Below are positions 45,772 to 53,176 of a DNA stretch of 64,000 bases, piece after piece. The first letter of the stretch is position 1. Each line of letters begins with the position of its first letter. The stretch is from Trueperella pyogenes. Lineage in GTDB: Bacteria > Actinomycetota > Actinomycetes > Actinomycetales > Actinomycetaceae. A model generated the notes under the pieces. That model made no database searches. It saw only the letters and a list, made by a program, of their open reading frames with translations, and was not told where the DNA came from. The stretch is from NCBI RefSeq assembly GCF_001070855.1, contig NZ_JVLH01000009.1:310001-374000 (forward strand), written 5' to 3'. The position numbers and the translations under genes were made by a program.

Positions 45772-46737
45772 TTAGTGGCCTCGGCCTCGGCGGAAAAGAT
45801 GGGACACCCCAACAACAACTCCTGTGATCAGCGAGCCAAGCACAATGCCAAACACTGCAGCGCATGCGGTCTCAACAAGCCAGCCAAGGAAACCACCGCC
45901 CGAAGCGAGCGCGTGTTCGATGGTCGACACGACGTTGTGGATGAAGCCGACGCCCACCTTCGCGAGGTTCTCGATGACCAGGTGGCCGCCCACCCACAGC
46001 ATCGCAACCGTTCCAACAACGCCGATTGCGTTGAAAATCTTCGGCATCACGCGCACAATCCCGCGGCCGATATTATCTGCGGGACCGGGGCGGTTATCGT
46101 CCGGATGTGTCGCACCCTTGGCTAAGCGAAGTCCGAAATCGTCCATTCGTACTAGGACTGCAACGATCCCGTAGACGAAGAAGGTCATGAAGAAAGCGAC
46201 TGCGATCAGAACCGTGACCCGCATCGACATGGACTCGGCGTTCAGTCCGTCCATGGAGACCAGCATGATTTCCGCCGAAAGAATAAGGTCAGTACGCGAG
46301 GCAGAAGAAACGATGCTTTTTTCGAGGTCTTCCGAGCTTTGAGGGGCCGTATCTTCGGCTGAGTCTTCGTGTTCGGGAAGCCAGTGCAGGGCCTCGAGAA
46401 CCTTCTCTCCGCCTTCAAAACACAGGTAAGCGCCGCCCGCAATGAGGAGGAAAGGCAGGACTTGCGGCGCAAACCACGTGAGCAGCAGCGCGACGGGCAG
46501 AATAACGACCAGTTTGTTGATCAACGAGGCCTTGGCGATTTTCCCGATAATCGGCAGCTCGCGCTTGGGGGAAAGTCCGGAGACGTACTGCGGAGTGACG
46601 GCAGTGTCGTCGATGACGACGCCAACCGCTTTGGCCGATACCTTCACTGCGCTCGATGCAACGTCATCAATAGATGAAGCCGTGGCTTTTGCGAGGGTCG
46701 CAATATCGTCCAATAACGCTACCAGTCCGCCAGACAT
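45772..46737 (-). CDS. DUF808 (YedI-type) membrane protein
   Basis: 321 residues. Conserved DUF808 N-terminus GLVALLDDIATLAKATASSIDDVA and KVLAVAVDDTAVTPQYV-like segment (KAVGVVIDDTAVTPQYVSGL), then about six membrane helices and FEGGEKVLEAL in the first half. Integral inner-membrane protein of unknown function, found widely in bacteria. Own unit upstream of no other gene. Confidence 0.88.
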   Translation of the reverse strand: MSGGLVALLDDIATLAKATASSIDDVASSAVKVSAKAVGVVIDDTAVTPQYVSGLSPKRELPIIGKIAKASLINKLVVILPVALLLTWFAPQVLPFLLIAGGAYLCFEGGEKVLEALHWLPEHEDSAEDTAPQSSEDLEKSIVSSASRTDLILSAEIMLVSMDGLNAESMSMRVTVLIAVAFFMTFFVYGIVAVLVRMDDFGLRLAKGATHPDDNRPGPADNIGRGIVRVMPKIFNAIGVVGTVAMLWVGGHLVIENLAKVGVGFIHNVVSTIEHALASGGGFLGWLVETACAAVFGIVLGSLITGVVVGVSHLFRRGRGH

Positions 46738-46883
46738 CCACTCATCCTTTTCCTTGGGGACACAGGCATTCTAATGGGCGAGTGGGACGGCCTGCGCGGT
46801 GGGGGAGCTCGTGGGAATATGTGCCTGAGAACTTGCGTGAATAAGTCGACGCAGATGCAGGTCAGGCGTGAGAAAGTAATGCT

Positions 46884-48461
46884 ATGACGGAATCACTGAT
46901 TGACACTCTTCCCAGTCCGACACCGGGATTGGAACCCGGATTGATCGCCCGCTTGGCCGCAGACCTGGGTAGCGCCGGGTGGAGCGTTGACGCGATGGAA
47001 ACCATGATCAGCCCGATGGCGCGCGCTGCACTCATGCGTAATCAAAGGGTTCCGGCGCTTCGCGAACTTCAGCGGAAAGATTCCCCAGCTGCGGTATTGA
47101 CGCGCTTTTTTGTCTTGGGCTGCGCGGAAAGTGGGGATGTTCTTGCGCAGGCTCTGCCCACTCTTGGGGTCCACGGTGCGGTCGACTTGGGATTGATTTT
47201 TCCTGCACTCGATGCGGAATCGCCTTCCGGCCAGCAACTTTTCAAAGCAAATTACGACCTGCGTCCTCACGCGGCACAGCTTCACGGCGGCCTCAAAAAC
47301 TGGTGGATCCTATCGGACCTGGGTGAAGACGTGACGGGTGAACCCATTCGCCCAGACCACGTTCTGGGAATCGGCGGCGCAACGACCTCGCTCTTGAAGG
47401 CAACACTTCGAACTCCTGTCGAATCCGCCTTGGACCTGGGGTGTGGATGCGGAATCCAAGCCTTGTATTTGGCCACACACGCTACTCGCGTTGTTGCGAC
47501 CGACCTGTCGGTGCGAGCCTGTGAGATCACGCGCTTCAATGCCGCACTCAATGGTGTCGAATTGGATGTTCGCAAAGGCTCTCTGTTTGAACCGGTCGAA
47601 GGCGAAGAATTTGATCTGATCGCTTCGAACCCGCCCTTTGTTATCACCCCTGACTCGCTTCGAAGCTCAGGGGTCTTGGAATACCGCGACGGCGGAATGA
47701 GCCGTGATCATCTGGTGAGCACAGTGATCCGGGAAAGCCCGAAGTACCTCAAGCCCGGCGGTGTTGTGCAACTCCTTGCGAATTGGGAGATTCCCGGACA
47801 CTTGGGGCACTCTGATGACTGGGGACGTGTCGTGCGCTCATGGGTTGAAGACCTTCCCGTTGACGCATGGATCGTGCAGCGCGACCGGCTTGATCCCGCG
47901 CACTATGTTGAAATGTGGCTTCGTGACTCCGGTCAGCAATTGCACCAGCGTGAAGACTACGAACGCGAATACGTCCAGTGGCTTGAAGACTTCGTCCAGG
48001 CAGGAGTCGTCGAAATTGGTATGGGCATGGTCGCCCTGCGAAAGCTCGATACGCCGCGCCCGGGCGTGTGCGAATGCGATGAGCTTGAAGGAGGAGAATC
48101 CCCATCTGGCGAAGATGTCCAGCGTGCGCTTGCATCCTTGCGGCTTCCCGATGATCTCAGTGATCTTCACCTGTTCTTTGCTTCCGACGTGACGGAAGAA
48201 CGGCATTTCCTACCCGGAGCACAAGATCCTTCCGCCTTGGTTCTTCACCAAGGCGGAGGGCTTGGACAATCGGTTGCCTCGACCACTGCTCTAAGTGCTC
48301 TAGTCGGCGCATCAGATGGAGAGCTCAGCGTGGGGCAGATCTGCGGGGCGCTTGCAGCCCTTCTGGAATGCGACTCTGCGCAGCTTCAGGACGAACTGTT
48401 CCCGCAGGTACGCACCTTAATTCGCTGGGGATTCCTTCGAGTCGAATCGGATCAGGAGTAA
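46884..48461 (+). CDS. Class I SAM-dependent methyltransferase, HemK/RsmC-like
   Basis: 525 residues. A ~150-residue N-terminal domain, then the methyltransferase core with motif I DLGCGCG starting at D184 and the catalytic motif SNPPF at 248-252, which is the NPPY/F type that methylates exocyclic or side-chain nitrogens. A further ~170-residue C-terminal winged-helix-like domain follows. This three-part form is frequent in Actinobacteria. Target (rRNA, DNA or protein) unknown. cls begins 5 bases after its stop. Confidence 0.85.
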   Translation: MTESLIDTLPSPTPGLEPGLIARLAADLGSAGWSVDAMETMISPMARAALMRNQRVPALRELQRKDSPAAVLTRFFVLGCAESGDVLAQALPTLGVHGAVDLGLIFPALDAESPSGQQLFKANYDLRPHAAQLHGGLKNWWILSDLGEDVTGEPIRPDHVLGIGGATTSLLKATLRTPVESALDLGCGCGIQALYLATHATRVVATDLSVRACEITRFNAALNGVELDVRKGSLFEPVEGEEFDLIASNPPFVITPDSLRSSGVLEYRDGGMSRDHLVSTVIRESPKYLKPGGVVQLLANWEIPGHLGHSDDWGRVVRSWVEDLPVDAWIVQRDRLDPAHYVEMWLRDSGQQLHQREDYEREYVQWLEDFVQAGVVEIGMGMVALRKLDTPRPGVCECDELEGGESPSGEDVQRALASLRLPDDLSDLHLFFASDVTEERHFLPGAQDPSALVLHQGGGLGQSVASTTALSALVGASDGELSVGQICGALAALLECDSAQLQDELFPQVRTLIRWGFLRVESDQE

Positions 48462-48466
48462 CTGCG

Positions 48467-49966
48467 ATGCCCCTCCCCGCGCCTCTGACCCATCAGCCGC
48501 CCCTGTGGCTGTGGCTCCTTCTCGGAGCTATTGACCTAGCGATTCGATTGATTGCCTTGGGTATTGTCCCAAAGAGGCGCAGGGCATCAACCTCGACGGC
48601 ATGGCTGTTACTGATCTTTCTGTGGCCAGTAGTCGGTGTCCCGCTGTACCTATTTTTTGGTTCATGGTGGGCAATGGGCAAAGCTCTACGATCGGATCCG
48701 GCGGCGCACCAACTGGTCAAGGGAATCTTGCGCGGTAGCAAGGGAGGCGAAAGTGGCCCCGTTAATGACGGAATGGATGAGCGCACAGCCTCACTGATGC
48801 GGCTCAACCAAAAACAAACCTCTTTCCCGCCCAGTCATGGGCGTGTTCTGCAGCTTCTCGGTGACACTGACCAGGCTTTTGAAGCGATGGCACGCGAGGT
48901 TGATCAAGCGACTCATCACGTAAATGTCCTGTACTTCCAGACCTCGTGGGATCATTCCACTGATCCGCTCTACAAATCCTTGGTTCGTGCCTGCGCTCGC
49001 GGGGTAAAAGTTCGATTGCTGATAGACCATCACGGGCTTCGCACTATTCCCGGATGGCATGGTTTTACTCGAATGCTTGACGAGTCTGGGATCGAATGGC
49101 ATCTAATGCTGCCCATGAGCATCTTTAAAGGTCACATTCGGCGTCCTGATCTGCGCAACCACCGCAAGCTGCTCATCATTGATGGGCAGAAAGCCTTTAT
49201 CGGTTCACATAATTTGGTGGCTGCAGACTATGACACTCCTGCCTACCAAAAGGCGGGAATTGAATACCACGATACTTCCGTCGAAGTAAGCGGTGTGGTG
49301 GTCCGTCAGGTTCAAGCTGTTTTCGCTTCAGATTGGTACTACGCCACCAAACAGGAGCTTTCGTTTGAAGAACTTAACCTTTCCGAGGATGACGAAGCGA
49401 ATGAAAACACCATGGGACAACCGATGCAGATCATTCCATCCGGGCCTTCGTATCCCTCAGAACCGAATCTTCGGATGTTTATTTCGATGGTGTCGCAGGC
49501 TCGGCACCATGTCTCTATTGCCAGCCCATACTTCATCCCGGATGAACCACTGCTTGCCGCGCTCACCGGAGCGGCAATGTCAGGAATTCGCGTTGACCTC
49601 TATGTTTCAGAGCAATTCGACCAATTCTTGGTAGGACATGCTCAGCGTGCATACTACGAGCCTCTCTTAGTATCCGGAGTCAATATCCACCTGTATGCGC
49701 CGCCTCATATGCTCCACTCGAAGTATGTGGTGATCGATGGGGAGCTGGCCGCTATCGGCTCATCGAATATGGATTACCGATCCTTCGGTTTGAATTACGA
49801 AGTAATGCTTTTGGCTCAGGATCCTCATCTTGTCCAACTTCTGGAGGGGAATAACAGGCGAATCGAAGCATCTTCGCGACTGCTCAGCCTTGAGGAATGG
49901 AACGCGCTTCCCTGGTACAAGCACTACATCGATAACATCTGCCGTCTGGGCAGTGCGCTGCTCTAG
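48467..49966 (+). CDS. cls: Cardiolipin synthase
   Basis: 499 residues from ATG 48467, AGGAG 8 bases upstream. Two N-terminal membrane helices (PLDc_N), then two phospholipase D motifs: HRKLLIIDGQKAFIGSHNL and HSKYVVIDGELAAIGSSNMD. Joins two phosphatidylglycerols to cardiolipin at the membrane. Downstream of the methyltransferase in one operon; it converges on the toxin-antitoxin pair. Confidence 0.93.
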   Translation: MPLPAPLTHQPPLWLWLLLGAIDLAIRLIALGIVPKRRRASTSTAWLLLIFLWPVVGVPLYLFFGSWWAMGKALRSDPAAHQLVKGILRGSKGGESGPVNDGMDERTASLMRLNQKQTSFPPSHGRVLQLLGDTDQAFEAMAREVDQATHHVNVLYFQTSWDHSTDPLYKSLVRACARGVKVRLLIDHHGLRTIPGWHGFTRMLDESGIEWHLMLPMSIFKGHIRRPDLRNHRKLLIIDGQKAFIGSHNLVAADYDTPAYQKAGIEYHDTSVEVSGVVVRQVQAVFASDWYYATKQELSFEELNLSEDDEANENTMGQPMQIIPSGPSYPSEPNLRMFISMVSQARHHVSIASPYFIPDEPLLAALTGAAMSGIRVDLYVSEQFDQFLVGHAQRAYYEPLLVSGVNIHLYAPPHMLHSKYVVIDGELAAIGSSNMDYRSFGLNYEVMLLAQDPHLVQLLEGNNRRIEASSRLLSLEEWNALPWYKHYIDNICRLGSALL

Positions 49967-49977
49967 AACCTTGGGAG

Positions 49978-50244
49978 CTACTGGCCGTAGTGGTAGCGGC
50001 AGGAGATAATCCAGAGGGTTTTACCGTCGTCGCTGATCTGGTAGATCAGGCGGTGACGTGAGTCGATCCTGCGCGACCAATACCCCGAAAACTCGTAGCG
50101 GAGGGGTTCAGGTTTGCCAATACCCTCGTTTCCGTTGCGCTGGATGTCTTTGATAAGTGCGTTGATGCGCTTGAGGGTCTTGCGGTCCTCGAACTGCCAC
50201 CAGACATAGTCGTTCCAGGCTTCCTCGTCCCATGTGATGTGCAT
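49978..50244 (-). CDS. yoeB: YoeB-family toxin (ribosome-dependent mRNA interferase)
   Basis: 88 residues, a typical length. Catalytic residues known from E. coli YoeB are in place: Glu46, Arg65 and the His85-Tyr86 pair in RYHYGQ; also RRIDSRHRLIY. Cuts mRNA in the ribosomal A site. Encoded 2 bases after the antitoxin gene, so its synthesis depends on that of the antitoxin. Confidence 0.93.
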   Translation of the reverse strand: MHITWDEEAWNDYVWWQFEDRKTLKRINALIKDIQRNGNEGIGKPEPLRYEFSGYWSRRIDSRHRLIYQISDDGKTLWIISCRYHYGQ

Positions 50245-50246
50245 GG

Positions 50247-50510
50247 TCAGTTTTCGTCTAAGTCAACGAGGTCGTGGACGACACCCTCACCAGCGCGGTG
50301 GCGGGCGATCGATTCACGCAGGTGGCGGGCGTTCGCGGGGGACTGCATGAGGTAGACGGTTTCCATGAGGGACTCGTACTCGTCAAGCGCCATGATGACG
50401 GCGCTCTCGTGCCCCTGGCGGGTGATGATGATTTCCTCGCGGTCGTTGACGACCTGGTCGAGGACCTCGGCGTAGCGTGCGCGCGACTCGCTGTAGGTCA
50501 TGGTCTTCAT
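50247..50510 (-). CDS. yefM: YefM-family antitoxin (Phd/YefM)
   Basis: 87 residues. Phd/YefM fold: MTYSESRARYAEVLDQVVNDREEIIITRQGHESAVIMALDEYESL; the disordered C-terminal part wraps the toxin. It neutralises YoeB and represses the operon by binding the inverted repeat upstream (50533-50554). Confidence 0.93.
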   Translation of the reverse strand: MKTMTYSESRARYAEVLDQVVNDREEIIITRQGHESAVIMALDEYESLMETVYLMQSPANARHLRESIARHRAGEGVVHDLVDLDEN

Positions 50511-50532
50511 GGAGGCTCCTCACTTCGTCACG

Positions 50533-50554
50533 TATGTACAGAACATTGTACATA
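50533..50554. promoter_or_regulatory. YefM operator
   Basis: Perfect inverted repeat TATGTACA (50533-50540) and TGTACATA (50547-50554), 6-base spacer, 23 bases before the antitoxin start. The core TGTACA is the one known in yefM-yoeB operators of other bacteria. Confidence 0.85.
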
Positions 50555-50648
50555 TCCTGTTACTGTGTTCCCAGTCAGTGAGTGACGCGCGAGGGGACAG
50601 TGACTCCGTGCGATGTGGGACTGTTCGATGTGGGGGTCCTTGCTTCCC

Positions 50649-52355
50649 TCACGTCCCGCCGAGTTGATGGATTCTGCCCCACCAGCGGGTGATCAGCCAC
50701 TCGTCGTGCGTTGAGATAACCAGGGTTCCCTCCCACTTGCGCATTGTCTCTTCGAGGGACTCCAGGGCGTTCAAGTCCAGGTAGTTCGTGGGCTCGTCGA
50801 TCACGAGGATCTGAGCGTCGGCCCGCGCCGCGAACGCCAGCTGAGCCCTCCGTTGGTTTCCCGCGGAGAGCTCACCGAGCGGCCGGTTCCACGCCGCTGG
50901 GGGAACGAATCCCTTCCCGGCCTCCCCGATGCCCAGGTACCACGCATCCTCGGGGATGAGGGGGTCGCCGGGCCGCGGGAGCACCTGGGGCACGAGGACG
51001 ACCCCGGAGGCGGCGTCGACGCATCCGTGCGCCCCGCTGGGGGCCCCGCGTGCGATCCACTCCAGCAGGGTGGTCTTGCCCGACCCGTTGGGCCCCGCGA
51101 CGAGGAGGTGCTCGCCGTAGCGCACCTCGAATGAGGTCGGCGCGAGGCGTCCCTCCACCGACGCGCCGCGGACGGCCAGGGCGATACCCATTGCGTGTGG
51201 GTGCGGTGACCTCCCGCCCGTGGTGGTCCTCATGGCGCGGGAGAAAGAGAACGCACCCTCGTCATAGCGGGGCTTGGGGACTTCGTGTGCCGCGAGAACC
51301 GACAGCTTCTGGGAGTCGTCGTTGATGCGCCTCGTCGAGGCGGCCTGGCTGCGGTCGGCGTAGTACTTCTGTGCGATCCTCGTCTCGGTGCGGGGTTTGA
51401 AGCGCGCATGCCCCACCACCGTCGAATCTCGCTGGTGAGATACGAGTCGGCGTTTCTCGGCCTGCTGATCCGCATGGATCGCGGTGTGCCGCGAGCGTGC
51501 GGCGAGCTTGTTGCGCAGGTAGTCCGAGTAGGATCCTCCTACCCTGTACGCCCCGAAGTCCGCGGGCTCTCCCTTGGAGATTGCCACCGCCCGCCACGGT
51601 ATCGGATCCAGGTCGAGCAGCGCTGTCGCAGTGCGCTCAATGAAGGCCCGGTCGTGGCTGGTCATGAGCACCGGCCCCTGCCAATCGTCGATTGTGTGTG
51701 CTAGGTGCTCGCGCCCGTCAGTGTCCAGGTGGTTCGTCGGTTCGTCCAGGACGAGGGCCTCTGGTCGATCGACGAGGGTGAGGGCCAGGCGCAGGCGGGC
51801 ATGCTGCCCTGGGGAGAGGGAGGCGAGGGGGCGGGAGCGGTCGAGGCCTCCTAGGTCGAGGGCCTCCAGGGTCTGTTCGAGGCGCGTGTCGATGGTCCAC
51901 GCGTCACGCGCGATCATCTCCGCTAGGACGCGGTCGTACTCCGCTTCGTCGCGCGGAGAGGGGTCCCGGGCGAGGTGCTCGGTGAGGAAGTCGAAGCGCG
52001 CCGCCAGCCCGCGGATGCCTGACGTGGCGGCATCGATGAGCTGTGCGACGGTGCGGGACTCCCTGTCCCCCGCGAGCGGAGGGCGGGACGCCAGAGGGAC
52101 TCCCGGTGCTGACCGCGTGGCCGCGGGCCGATGAATTGGGGGAACTAGCTGGGTCGCGGAGAGTGTTGGACCGGCGATCGTTCCGGAGTCCGGCTGGAGT
52201 CGGCCCGCTGCGAGGGCCAGCAGCGTTGACTTGCCGATCCCGTTCGGGCCGACAACGACGAGGCGGTCGGCGGGCCCACACGTGAAGGAGACGTTTGTGA
52301 GGACGGGCAGCGTGCCGTAGGAAAAGAAGACGTGGGAAAAGACAATCGTGGACAT
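50649..52355 (-). CDS. ABC-F family ATP-binding protein (possible ribosome-protection protein)
   Basis: 569 residues from ATG 52355. Two ABC domains without membrane segments: Walker A GPNGIGKST and GPNGSGKTT, signatures LSPGQHARLRLA and LSAGNQRRAQLA, Walker B LVLDEPTNHLD and LVIDEPTNYLD, joined by a charged linker (KLAARSRHTAIHADQQAEKRR). Some ABC-F proteins remove macrolides, lincosamides or phenicols from the ribosome. Here resistance is only a suggestion, supported by the attenuator-like leader. G+C is much higher than in the neighbours, which suggests transfer from a high-G+C relative. Confidence 0.85.
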   Translation of the reverse strand: MSTIVFSHVFFSYGTLPVLTNVSFTCGPADRLVVVGPNGIGKSTLLALAAGRLQPDSGTIAGPTLSATQLVPPIHRPAATRSAPGVPLASRPPLAGDRESRTVAQLIDAATSGIRGLAARFDFLTEHLARDPSPRDEAEYDRVLAEMIARDAWTIDTRLEQTLEALDLGGLDRSRPLASLSPGQHARLRLALTLVDRPEALVLDEPTNHLDTDGREHLAHTIDDWQGPVLMTSHDRAFIERTATALLDLDPIPWRAVAISKGEPADFGAYRVGGSYSDYLRNKLAARSRHTAIHADQQAEKRRLVSHQRDSTVVGHARFKPRTETRIAQKYYADRSQAASTRRINDDSQKLSVLAAHEVPKPRYDEGAFSFSRAMRTTTGGRSPHPHAMGIALAVRGASVEGRLAPTSFEVRYGEHLLVAGPNGSGKTTLLEWIARGAPSGAHGCVDAASGVVLVPQVLPRPGDPLIPEDAWYLGIGEAGKGFVPPAAWNRPLGELSAGNQRRAQLAFAARADAQILVIDEPTNYLDLNALESLEETMRKWEGTLVISTHDEWLITRWWGRIHQLGGT

Positions 52356-52416
52356 AATGCACCTAGGGGAGGAGGGGCAGGGAGGCATTATGTCAGGAGT
52401 CCATGGGGACATTATA
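52351..52416 (-). promoter_or_regulatory. Promoter and attenuator-like leader of the ABC-F gene
   Basis: On the minus strand a -10 TATAAT (52416-52411) places transcription start near 52404, at ATGGACTCCTGA, a possible three-codon leader ORF. GACATAATGC (52394-52385) can pair with GCATTATGTC (52360-52351), which contains the start codon ATG 52355; the 24-base loop is pyrimidine-rich. The pairing would hide the start codon. Confidence 0.45.
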
Positions 52417-52542
52417 CCGGCAACGGCGCGAAGGCACGGCAGTTCTGCACAGAAATGGGGGCGTCCTCCCGGGACTGTCTGTCAAAACTAACGGCTTGCC
52501 AACGGACGACATAAGCATGCGGGAGCACACCCGGACAAAATA

Positions 52543-52578
52543 CTCCCCCGCGAGCCCTTGTTGGGGCCTGCGGGGGAG
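52543..52578 (-). terminator. Minus-strand terminator upstream of the ABC-F gene
   Basis: Stem CTCCCCCGC (52543-52551) with GCGGGGGAG (52570-52578); inner CCC/GGG can extend it. Read on the minus strand it is followed by TATTTTGT. It would end transcription coming from the yjdF-like relic. The remaining sequence between 52417 and 52708 holds nothing else I can name. Confidence 0.7.
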
Positions 52579-52708
52579 GAAACGGCGACTACTGAGAAAT
52601 CCTCAGAACAGCAGCGGCGCGAAAGTGGCCACCGGGGCGAGGAATGCAGCGCCGCACACGCGCAGGTCATGGGGTTTACGTGCGTACCGAGGGGATAATG
52701 CGCAGTCG

Positions 52709-53053
52709 TTAGTGGCCGCGGTGACGAGCTTTGGCTTTCAGGCGGGCGAGTTGGCGTTTCTCTTCAGCTTTCTCTCGTTTCTCCTTTCTGGTTGCGGAAG
52801 CTCGTTCTTGCGCCGTGCGTTCTCGTTCTGCTTGAATCGCTGCCTGCGACGCAGTGGAAGGAAGCGCGCGGCGAGCGAGATGGGACGCTTGGCGCTGTGA
52901 GCGCTTGGGGTTGTGATGCGTCGCCTGGCGTTGACCGATATCGGAAGCCCAACTGGACGACCGGCTTGCCGCCGATGGACATGGAGGCGCGGGTGCGCGC
53001 GTGGGGGTCGCCACGGCCTCGAAATTATCCACAAAAGACGCGCGGAAAAGCAC
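52709..53053 (-). pseudogene. N-terminally truncated YjdF-like (DUF2992) gene
   Basis: 114 codons from a GTG. The C-terminal two thirds follow the YjdF pattern closely: HNPKRSQRQA, a TA..QAAIQAERER stretch, then Lys/Arg/Glu-rich KEKREKAEEKRQLARLKAKARHRGH with the typical HRGH end. The N-terminal ~45 residues of the family (the FFDGQFWVGV-type part) are missing and the frame is closed by a stop just upstream, close to the topA promoter. Probably a relic, though translation from GTG 53053 is possible. Confidence 0.5.
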
Positions 53054-53176
53054 ATCGGTTCCCGGAAAGCCCCGTAACGCGGTAAGGTCCTACCCAGTGG
53101 CACTCCGGCGGCGCTCGCCATCGGAGGACCAGCAAAGAGTGCTACAAATACGAGGTAGCAACGGAAGGGACAGACA

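Noticed and set aside
52403-52900. 165-codon plus-strand frame upstream of topA
   Set aside because: Overlaps a terminator-like hairpin and the yjdF-like relic, lacks a ribosome site and shows no domain.
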